Under the pieces are notes generated by a model that saw nothing but the letters and a program-made list of their open reading frames with translations, ran no database searches and was not told the DNA's origin. This document shows positions 1-7,200 of a stretch of 11,853 nt of DNA, in pieces; position 1 is the first letter of the stretch; each line of letters begins with the position of its first letter. This DNA comes from Archangiaceae bacterium. Lineage in GTDB: Bacteria; Myxococcota; Myxococcia; Myxococcales; Myxococcaceae. Location of the stretch: contig JAHFDQ010000134.1 of the NCBI GenBank assembly GCA_023248915.1, forward strand, positions 1 through 11,853, given 5' to 3'. A program made the position numbers and the translations under genes.

Positions 1-69
1 GCCGAACCGGACCGCTCGCTCGAGGGCTGTTGTCGCGAGAGTCTCGGAGTGCCTCCGGCCTCGACGCAT
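1..69 (-). CDS. Partial gene running off the left edge (first 23 codons)
   Basis: An open frame begins at ATG 69-67 and stays open to base 1, giving 23 residues that start MRRGRRHSETLATTALERAV. The start is supported by a perfect AGGAGG at 82-77 with a 7-base spacer, the best ribosome binding site in the window. The visible N-terminus is basic and then mildly helical, with no clear signal peptide. It lies 130 bases downstream of the universal stress protein stop on the same strand. A hairpin sits at that stop, so co-transcription is uncertain. The visible part is too short to assign a family. The strong binding site is the main reason to believe it; the alternative is a chance ORF. Confidence 0.4.
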   Translation of the reverse strand, partial: MRRGRRHSETLATTALERAVRFG

Positions 70-179
70 CGTTGAGCCTCCTGGCGACGTTGAGCAGCAG
101 TCCGTGGCTGCGCCGTGTTCTGGCGCGCGAGCGGGTCAACGGTAGCACTCCGGGGGCGCGGCCGGGCGTCGAGAGGGGG

Positions 180-206
180 CCGCTGACGCCGAGGCACGGT
201 CAGCGG
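180..206 (-). terminator. Hairpin over the stop codon of the universal stress gene
   Basis: CCGCTGAC at 180-187 and GTCAGCGG at 199-206 form a perfect 8-bp inverted repeat with an 11-base loop. The stop codon (202-200) lies within the stem. On the minus strand the stem is followed by a C-rich run rather than a T tract, so it is not a classic intrinsic terminator. It could equally act as a 3'-end stabiliser or transcription attenuator between this gene and the next one at 69. Confidence 0.45.
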
Positions 207-631
207 ACTACCGTCACCGCGCACTTCGCGTGGTGGACGAGCTTGTCGCTCACCGAGCCGAGCAGCCACCGCGGGCCCGGGCCGAGGCCGCGGGCGCCCA
301 CCACCAAGAGGTCGGCGTGGCGGCGCTCGGCCTGGTCCGCCAGCACCTCGGCCGGGTCGCCCAGCTCGACGTCCTTCTCGACGGTCGCGCCCGGAAGGTC
401 CGCGGCGAACTCATCGAGCACTCCGCGCACCCGGTCGAGCTCTTCGGGGGTTCGCCGGTTGCGCCCGATGGCGAAGGCGTCGAACGGGCCGAGGGGCACC
501 AGGCGCGGCTGCTCGAGCACGAACATGAGAGTCACCTTCGCGCCGGTCTGCTGGGCGAGATCGTGAGCGAAGCGCGTCGCGTTGCGCGAGTGAGATGAAC
601 CGTCGACGCCGACGAGGATGTGACGGACCAC
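200..631 (-). CDS. Universal stress protein, UspA family, ATP-binding type
   Basis: A single-domain Usp of 143 residues, the usual length for the family. It starts with the beta-1/nucleotide-contact segment HILVGVDGS (residues 4-12). Near the C-terminus it carries the complete ATP-binding signature G-2x-G-9x-G-(S/T): G112, G115, G125 and S126, followed by the final strand CAVTVV. I chose the GTG at 631, not the longer upstream frame, because AAGGAG at 643-638 sits 6 bases before it and homology begins right there. Members are cytoplasmic nucleotide-binding dimers linked to survival of starvation, oxidative or hypoxic stress. The upstream 95-bp palindromic element separates it from the divergent lipoprotein gene. 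No recognisable regulator site was seen. The family call is firm; the specific role is not known. Confidence 0.93.
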   Translation of the reverse strand: MVRHILVGVDGSSHSRNATRFAHDLAQQTGAKVTLMFVLEQPRLVPLGPFDAFAIGRNRRTPEELDRVRGVLDEFAADLPGATVEKDVELGDPAEVLADQAERRHADLLVVGARGLGPGPRWLLGSVSDKLVHHAKCAVTVVR

Positions 632-637
632 GGCAGG

Positions 638-643
638 CTCCTT
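638..643 (-). promoter_or_regulatory. Ribosome binding site fixing the GTG start of the universal stress gene
   Basis: On the minus strand AAGGAG lies 6 bases before GTG 631-629. The frame is open further upstream to 844, but the extra 71 residues would run through the palindromic element and resemble no protein, so this site decides the start. Confidence 0.75.
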
Positions 644-680
644 ACGGCCAAGGTGGACATTGTCCCGCCGCCCGGCAACC

Positions 681-777
681 CCAATTCCGTACTCCGGTGG
701 GGCGAGCGAAGTCGAGGCCCCAAGCATTTGCCCCTCGACTTCGGGCTGCGCCCTACGCTCGGGGTGAACGGAATTGG
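681..777. repeat. REP/BIME-like palindromic element
   Basis: The 97-base block is bounded by a perfect 10-bp inverted repeat, CCAATTCCGT (681-690) and ACGGAATTGG (768-777). Inside are two hairpins: TGGGGC/GCCCCA (698-703 and 717-722), and CCCC/GGGG (731-734 and 761-764) with an inner GGGC/GCCC stem (743-746 and 750-753). The two hairpins share an inverted 10-mer, GAAGTCGAGG (708-717) and CCTCGACTTC (733-742), so they look like two head-to-head units of one repeat family. The core resembles the GAAGTCGAGG-type REP sequences known from many GC-rich bacteria. It lies between the 5' ends of divergent genes. Copy number in the genome cannot be judged from one window. Confidence 0.7.
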
Positions 778-822
778 TCCGCATCGTCGGCGGCGCTATG
801 AAGGGCCGGCCGCGGAGGCAGG

Positions 823-2655
823 ATGAAGAGCAGGAGCGCAGCATCGACGATCGTCTGGGCGCTGCTGGTCGGCTGTTCGGGCGCCTCGGGCCAACCCGAC
901 GCGTCGGCCGACGCCTCGACTGGCCAGGACGCGGGTGGACCCGGCGACTCCGGCTCGGAATCCGACGCCGGCGCCGATGCCGGAGCGGGTGGCGGAGGCG
1001 ACTCGGGGGTGGACGCCGGACCGGACGCGGGCGCCGACGCCGGCTCCTGGACGGACGCCGGGGCCGACGCGGGCGCTTCCTGCGGCGGGGTGGGGCAGCC
1101 CTGCTGCGCGCAGGGAGCGTGCAACGGCGGCACCGTCTGCTCTGGCTTTGCCTGCGTGGCGCCCGTCGCCACCCATACCTGTCCGGGCGGAAGTCCGGGC
1201 GCGGTGTTCGTCTCCGAGGTGGCTCCTCCGGCGTCCGTCGCGCCGTGGGAGGTCTTCTACGCTTCGGTCACCTTCGCCAACTGCGGCACCCAGACGTGGA
1301 ACGCGACGTCGGCCGCCGCTCCCGACGGCTTCAAGGTCGGCTTCGACGCGCCCCGCGACTACGACACCTGGGGCGCTTCAAGGGTGGCGTTGCCGGCCGA
1401 CGTGCCGGTGGGCTCGAAGGTCACCGTGCCGCTGGTGGCTCGCGCGCCCGCGCTCACGGGGCCGCAAGGCTGGGGCTGGACGGTCCTCCACGAAGGGGTC
1501 GCGTGGCTGGGCGGCTCGAGCCCGAGCCACTCGGTGGACGTCGAGGCCGCGGCTTCGACGGTGACGATCTGCCCCGGAGTGCAGGCGGACGTCGGGGGAG
1601 TCGCAAGCGCGTCCGTCGAAGTGCAGCAGTGCATCGACGCGGCCCCCTCGGGCGGCACCCTCGACCTGCCCGCCGGCATCTACCGGGTGACCACCGAGCT
1701 GACGATCGCCAAGCCCCTGACGGTGCGCACGGCAGGAACCGCCGCCGACCCCGCCGGGTGCCTCGAGGCCGGCGGGCCCCCGTGCGTCGTGCTGCGCGCC
1801 GACGACGCGCTCTCGGTCCCGCGCGGATTTGTCCGGCTGGGCGCCACCACCGGAGTCGTTCTGGACCACCTCGTCCTCGACGGCAACCGCGGCCGGCGAC
1901 TCGCCAGCTCGGCCGCCGTTTCCTGCGCCGCGGGCATCAACGGCGCCGGCTTCAACGCCTCGACCGGCGGCTGCACCGGCTGCTCGTTCCTGCGCAGCGG
2001 TTCGGCCCGGGCCCTGTGCGGTTCCGGCTTCGAGTGGCATGGCGACCAGGCGATCATCACCCGCAGCGTCTTTCGCGAGAACGGCGCCCACGCCGTGAAT
2101 TCGATGTGGTCGGACGGGTTGACGCTGCTCCAGTCCGACGGCGCGCAGGTGACCGACAGCCGCTTCGTGGACAACAGCGACGTGGACCTCATCTTCGGAG
2201 GAGGCACCGCCGCGACGGTGAGCGGAAATCAGATCGCCCACTTCGTGCAGGCTTCCTTCGCCGGCCTGATGCTCGACAACTTCAACGACAGCACGTCGGG
2301 CGACTTCACCGGCACGGTCGTCTCGGGCAACACCATCGACTGCGGACCGCTGCTTTGCGACTTCGCGGTCGAGCTGGGGCCCCATGCCTGGTACCTCTCG
2401 GCCAACCTCATCGCTGGCACCGTCTCGGGGAACAGCGTCAACGGAGGCAAGTTCGGCATCAACGCCGAGGGCGCAGGCACGGCGGCGGCCCCGATGGTGG
2501 TGACGCAGAACTCGGTGAGCCCCTCGCCGGCGACCGCCGCCTTCCTGTGCGGCATCAAGCCTTGCACCTCGTTCAACGTGAGCCCGGACTCCTACGTCGA
2601 CGTTCAGTCCGGGCCGGCGCCGACCGGAGCGATTCAGCACCACGCCTGCCCGTAG
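823..2655 (+). CDS. Lipoprotein with Asp/Ala/Gly tether, Cys-rich segment, NBR1-like Ig domain and parallel beta-helix
   Basis: A 610-residue exported protein. The N-terminus has a short signal sequence ending in the lipobox L15-V16-G17-C18. Ser at +2 suggests outer-membrane sorting by E. coli rules. Residues 24-86 are a low-complexity tether of DAGADAG-type units. Residues 87-120 hold seven cysteines (87, 94, 95, 100, 106, 111, 120), probably disulfide-bonded. Residues about 127-240 resemble the NBR1-type Ig-like domain: spaced Trp residues, a V-x-V pattern and AP-ALTGPQGWGW. Residues about 249-575 are a right-handed parallel beta-helix, with DLPAGIYRV at the first coil and repeated G-N-x-I/V turns such as VSGNTI and VSGNSV. 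No pectate-lyase catalytic set was recognised, so a binding or structural role is as likely as a polysaccharide-lyase role. GGAGG at 814-818 precedes the ATG by 4 bases. The next gene follows after 42 bases. Confidence 0.85.
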   Translation: MKSRSAASTIVWALLVGCSGASGQPDASADASTGQDAGGPGDSGSESDAGADAGAGGGGDSGVDAGPDAGADAGSWTDAGADAGASCGGVGQPCCAQGACNGGTVCSGFACVAPVATHTCPGGSPGAVFVSEVAPPASVAPWEVFYASVTFANCGTQTWNATSAAAPDGFKVGFDAPRDYDTWGASRVALPADVPVGSKVTVPLVARAPALTGPQGWGWTVLHEGVAWLGGSSPSHSVDVEAAASTVTICPGVQADVGGVASASVEVQQCIDAAPSGGTLDLPAGIYRVTTELTIAKPLTVRTAGTAADPAGCLEAGGPPCVVLRADDALSVPRGFVRLGATTGVVLDHLVLDGNRGRRLASSAAVSCAAGINGAGFNASTGGCTGCSFLRSGSARALCGSGFEWHGDQAIITRSVFRENGAHAVNSMWSDGLTLLQSDGAQVTDSRFVDNSDVDLIFGGGTAATVSGNQIAHFVQASFAGLMLDNFNDSTSGDFTGTVVSGNTIDCGPLLCDFAVELGPHAWYLSANLIAGTVSGNSVNGGKFGINAEGAGTAAAPMVVTQNSVSPSPATAAFLCGIKPCTSFNVSPDSYVDVQSGPAPTGAIQHHACP

Positions 2656-2679
2656 GCGCACGCCTGAAGTAGGGTATGG

Positions 2680-2692
2680 CCTCCCAGGGAGG
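2680..2692 (+). promoter_or_regulatory. Palindrome that includes the ribosome binding site of the 2698 gene
   Basis: CCTCCC (2680-2685) and GGGAGG (2687-2692) form an odd palindrome centred on A2686. The right arm is the Shine-Dalgarno sequence, 5 bases before ATG 2698. A G-C pair at 2678/2694 could extend the stem. Folded RNA would hide the binding site, so translation may depend on local unfolding or on ribosomes arriving from the upstream gene. The geometry is seen; the regulation is inferred. Confidence 0.4.
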
Positions 2693-2697
2693 TCGCC

Positions 2698-4260
2698 ATG
2701 CCAAACGTTCGCCGCACCACCCCCCGCTCGCCACCCGCTGAAGCGCGGCGCCCCGCGAACGAGCCGAGGGCTCCTGAGGCGGTGTCGCCCGAACCCGCAA
2801 GAGGGTGGCAGCCGACGCCTGCCGCCGGTCGCCGAAACGCCGCTGCCGGGTCGACCGCTCCGGTCGCTTCAGGCAGGCCGACGGTCCCCGCTGCGGTGGC
2901 CGCTCCGGCGAGTCCTCCGCCGGTCCCCGCCGCCCCCATTCCCGCCGACGCCCGGGCGGTTCGCGACGAGATGGGCGCGCTGGCGACGCGCTACCGTGCG
3001 GACCCCGGCTCTGCCGCCACCCTGAACCGCGCGAGCCAATTGGTAGGGGCGGCTCGCCCGCGAATTGACGAGACGGAATCCAAGCTGGCCAAGGCGAAGG
3101 CCGCACTGGGGGCCAAAGAGGCCGACGAGGGCTTCCTGCGCCGCGCCCTATGGGACACGCCCGAGGTCGATCAACTCCAGCGGCAGGTGGGCGGGCTCGA
3201 GCGCGAGCTGGCCGAGCTGAAGGCAGCCCGGTCCGCGGGGCAAGTGCTGCTGCGAGCGGCCAAGCCGGCCGCCCCGGGCGTGAGCGCCCAGGAGTGGCGA
3301 GGTCAGCTCGACGGCCTGGTGAACCGGGTGCACGCCGAGACGGGGCAGGTGGGCGCGCCCTGGGCCGAGGCGGTGGGGACGCTGGCGAAGAAGGAGCGGG
3401 AGGTCGGGTCGGCGGCCTACGCGGCCGAGGCGGGAGCGGGCAACCTGCGGCAGGAAGTCGGGAACTTGAAGGAAGTCACTCCCTTCTACGACCGGTGGGA
3501 GTGGCTGGACAAGCTGACCGCCGGCGAGAGCACCCGCGGTTGGCTGTACCGGCAGGGCGAGCTGCAGGGCCGACAGAGCGCCTCCGTGGCCAAGGACCTG
3601 GGCGGCGCTCGCGACTACGGAGAGGCGCGCGTGCAGGCCGAGCTCGCCCGGCTCTTGCGCGCGGAGGACCCCGCCTTCCGCGTCAACCACGATCGCCTCC
3701 AGGTGCTGACCCCCGCGCGGAACGAGGTTCGCGGCGCGCAGGACCTGGCCGGGAGCGCGCAGCGGGCGCTGCAGTCGGCCCGTGACGCGGTCAGCCGCCG
3801 CGACTGGGTGCGGTCGACCGAGCCGATGACGCGCACCGAAGACCAGCTACAGGCCGACGGCACGACGCAGCAGGTTGAGAGCTCGGCCTACCGTTCCTGG
3901 AGGTTCGAAATGGATTCGGCCGACAGTGCGGCGCGCAGCAGCGTCAGCGACGCCGAGTCGCAAGTGAACTCGCTCAACCGGTCCCTCCCTCAGGTCCAGC
4001 AGAGCCTCTCCGCGGCCGAGGTGCGCGCCACGTTCGGCCGGCTCGACCCGGACATTTACAGCGCATTCCCGCCGCTCTTCAGCTCTCCGTTCAGCTGGAC
4101 GAGCTACGAGAGCGGGCGTATCGACGATCTCACGCGCGACATCGGCAAGGTGGAAGGCAGGCTCAGCCAGGTCTCCGCGCAGATCGAGCCGGAGTACCAA
4201 CGCACCAACGGCCTGGTGTCTGCCCGCATGGACGCGCGCAGGAGCGAACTCGAGCGTTAG
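2698..4260 (+). CDS. Helix-rich, cysteine-free protein of unknown function
   Basis: 520 residues with no family recognised. Residues 1-83 are Pro/Ala/Arg-rich and probably disordered. From 84 on the protein is dominated by charged Ala/Leu/Glu/Arg helices. There are coiled-coil-like stretches around 120-145, 158-180, 340-370 and 408-445, and a final helical segment around 473-520. A less helical Trp/Tyr-rich patch (TPFYDRWEWLDKL, 261-273) and a Pro/Phe/Ser segment (451-471) break the helices. There is no cysteine and no signal peptide or membrane span, so it is cytoplasmic or exported by a route not visible here. The start is set by GGGAGG 5 bases upstream. It follows the lipoprotein by 42 bases and may share its transcript. 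Its last four bases overlap the convergent large gene. A structural or scaffold role is only a guess. Confidence 0.75.
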   Translation: MPNVRRTTPRSPPAEARRPANEPRAPEAVSPEPARGWQPTPAAGRRNAAAGSTAPVASGRPTVPAAVAAPASPPPVPAAPIPADARAVRDEMGALATRYRADPGSAATLNRASQLVGAARPRIDETESKLAKAKAALGAKEADEGFLRRALWDTPEVDQLQRQVGGLERELAELKAARSAGQVLLRAAKPAAPGVSAQEWRGQLDGLVNRVHAETGQVGAPWAEAVGTLAKKEREVGSAAYAAEAGAGNLRQEVGNLKEVTPFYDRWEWLDKLTAGESTRGWLYRQGELQGRQSASVAKDLGGARDYGEARVQAELARLLRAEDPAFRVNHDRLQVLTPARNEVRGAQDLAGSAQRALQSARDAVSRRDWVRSTEPMTRTEDQLQADGTTQQVESSAYRSWRFEMDSADSAARSSVSDAESQVNSLNRSLPQVQQSLSAAEVRATFGRLDPDIYSAFPPLFSSPFSWTSYESGRIDDLTRDIGKVEGRLSQVSAQIEPEYQRTNGLVSARMDARRSELER

Positions 4261-7200
4261 CGGATCGCGGCGCGACCCTGGGTCCGCCGCGCCAGCGCCA
4301 GCAGACCGAGGAGGCTCCAGAGCGCGACGCTGGCGCCGCCCGCCGACTGGCAGCCGCAGCCCGCCAAGTAGGACTTTCCCGGCGAAGGGGCCACGTCGAA
4401 GGCATCGCTGGTGGTGTCAGCCGTGGCTGGCGCGGACGCCTTCAGCGTAAGGCCGATGCCCTTCCGGTTGAGGGCCAGGTCCGCGAAGGTAGCCACTCCG
4501 CCGACCGCGGCCGCGGAGAGCGTGCCCGACAGCGTTGCCATTCCCGGGTTGTCCTGGAGGGCGAGGACGACGGTGGTCGACGCCCCGGACACGGAGTTGC
4601 CCTGCGCGTCCCTGAGCTCCACCTGCACCGCGGGAGACAGCGCCAGTCCCAGCACTCCGTCCGGTGGCTGGACGACGAAGGCCAGCCTCGACGCCGCACC
4701 TGCCGTGATGTCGAAGGCAGCACTGGTGGCCGACCCCAGCCCCGGCGCAGATGCGATCAGCGAGTAGCCCACGCCCGCCTTGTCCAAGGTCAGGTCAGCG
4801 AACGAGGCGACCCCGCCTGTCGCCGCGACCGTGCCGCCGCCTCCGAGCGTGGCGGCGCCAGGATTGGTTCCCAGCGTCACCGAGACAGTCGCCGCCGCCG
4901 AGGGCAGAAGGTTGCCGGCCGCGTCCTCGACGTCTACCTGGACGGCAGGAGAGACAGTCGCCCCCGCTATGGTGGTGACAGGGTTGACGACGAACGCCAG
5001 CTTCGCCGCCGCGCCTTCCGTTATGTCGAAGGGCGCGCTGGTGGCGCCGGTCAGCCCGGTGGATGAAGCCTCGAGCGTGTAGCCCACTCCCACCTTGTCG
5101 ATGGAGAGGTTGGAGAAGGTGGCGACTCCAGCCACGGCGTTGACGGGAGTCGTGCCGGAGAGGGCGCCTCCCCCGGGGTTGGGCCCAAGGGCCAGGGCGA
5201 TGCTGGCCGTCGAGGACGTGACGGGGTTGCCCTGGCGGTCCTGGACTGCCACCTGAACGGCCGGGGCGATGGAGGCTCCCGCCGTCGTGTAGGTGGGTAC
5301 GACGATGAACGCCACCTGCGAGGCGGGACCGGCGATGACGGTGTGCGTCTGCGGGGCCGGATTAGTGAGGCCCGAGCCGTTGGCGAGGCTGACGGAGGGC
5401 GCACCGGCCCGGGTGTCCACGTAGAAGAGGCTGACCGAGCTGGCCCCGCTGGGAATGGTGAAGGCGCCACCCCCCGCCGTCGTGCCGCACGCCGAGTCGG
5501 CGTACCAGGTGACGGTGCCCGTCGATGTCGACGAGGCGGTGAAGGCCTGCCCGCCGACGCCGGCGTTGGCGGCAGCGCCGTAGGAGTCTTGCAGTTGGAC
5601 GGTGATGGCGGCCGCGGCGCCTGGGCAGCCCCCCGCGGCGAAGGTTCGCGACGGAGTAGTGAAGACGAGCTGGCTCGCGGCCCCGCCGGTGACGGTGATC
5701 GGCGGGCTGGTGTCCGCCGTCTTGGTTCCGTCGGAAACATCGGTGACGGTCACCGTCGCCGTCCCCGCCGTCTGCAGAGTCACGTTGAGCGGCTGGTTCC
5801 CCGCGACCAGCGCCGTGTTGGCCGGCAGGATCGCGTTGGCGTCGCTGGAGGTCAGTCCCACCGTATCGGTCGAGCTCACCGGGTTCCAGTTTGCGTCCAC
5901 CGCCTGTACCGACACCGTGAAGGGCGTCCCCGCCGACTGCGCCGCCGGCGACCCGGTCTTGCCTGACGGCGTCCCCGGCGCCGCCGTTTCGCCCGGCACG
6001 AGGACCTGCAGCTTCGCGAACGCCCCCGCGGTCACGGTGAACGCGGTGCTCGTGCCCGTCTCGGCCCCCGCGGTGTTCGTCACCGCGAGCGTGAACGTCC
6101 CCGGACTCGAGGCTGTCACGGACGCCGATGTCAGCACCCCCGCGACGAAGGCCGCGGAGGTGCCACCGCCTGCCGACAGCGCACCGGTGGAGGTGAGGTC
6201 GACCGTCCCGGTGAAGTTGGTGAGGGTGTTGCCGTAGGCGTCGCGGGCCGTAATCCGGACGCTGAAGGGCGTCCCCGCCGTCTGGGGGCCGATGGCGCCG
6301 CCTTCTGCCGGCTCGGCCCCAGCCACGCCGTAGAAGGTCGAGGGCGAGCCTTGGTTTCTGTAAGCCGTCGCGACCCAGTCACCGGTAACCGCGACGTTGA
6401 GGACCTGAACCTCGTCAAGGGTGGCGTCCAGCGTGGGAGGAGAATAGCCGCGCCCCAGCTCGAACGGGTGCGTGGTGGACGGGTTCATCTTGACCGCGAC
6501 GCTCTGCGCGGTCGCCACCGCGCCATTGACGTACAGCTTGCACCAGCCGAAATCGGTGCTCCAGACGGCGACCAGATGGAGCCAGGTGTTCAAGTTCCCC
6601 GACAGGCTGTAACTGCACATGCCATTCGTCTGACCGGTTGCGTCGCTGGTGCTGAGAGTGACGTTTCCACCCGCGGCATCGGCGCCGACTACGTACTGAA
6701 AAGTGTTCGTGGTTCCGACCCCGTTTGCCTTGCCGACCATGTTTGCCCACGACCCCGGGAGCGCGTTGAAGTTCGCCCAGAATGCCACCGACATTCCCGC
6801 GGTCGACACGCCGCCGATGTCGCCCATCGAGACGTAGGAATTCGCCCCGTCGAAGACCTGGGCGCCTGCAATGACGCCCGTCCCGGGGCCGGGCGTCGCG
6901 GCCGATGGTTTCGTCCCGCCGTTCGCGTGCGAGGTCGAATCGGCCACGGTCGTCCCCGTGGGCTCCTTCAGGTGCCAGACACCCTGGAAGTTGGCGCTCC
7001 AGACACCTACGGCGTCCTCTTGGTCGGCCGCCCCGGAGTTGCCGAAGTACAGGTACACGTCAGTGGGGGCCGCCGAAGACAGGACTGGCGCTCTGACCCA
7101 CGCGACGAGATTGCCGGTGGCGCCCACGAAGCGCTCGATCTCGTGGCTCAGCTTCGTGGTGCCGTCGGAGGCCGTGAAGAGGACGTCGTACCCGTCAGGT

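Noticed and set aside
30..598. Two plus-strand frames over the universal stress gene
   Set aside because: Both are antisense to a gene with a complete ATP-binding signature and have low-complexity products.
645..680. Possible -35/-10 pair upstream of the universal stress gene
   Set aside because: TTGGGG and GACAAT are only 14 bases apart, which is too short for a convincing sigma-70 promoter.
632..844. N-terminal extension of the universal stress protein to 844
   Set aside because: It would translate the palindromic element, and AAGGAG directly precedes the GTG at 631.
1378..2661. Minus-strand frame of 427 codons antisense to the lipoprotein gene
   Set aside because: Product is rich in Arg, Gly, Ala and Val with no motif; explained by high GC content on the opposite strand of a real gene.
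774..2672. Long plus-strand frame of 632 codons in a second frame over the lipoprotein gene
   Set aside because: Its product is an Arg/Gly-rich low-complexity sequence typical of off-frame reading of GC-rich coding DNA, while the 823-2655 frame has a lipobox and clear domains.
4386..5321. Regular repeats considered as a CRISPR array
   Set aside because: The repeat unit is about 310 bases, in frame, and codes for beta-sandwich modules.
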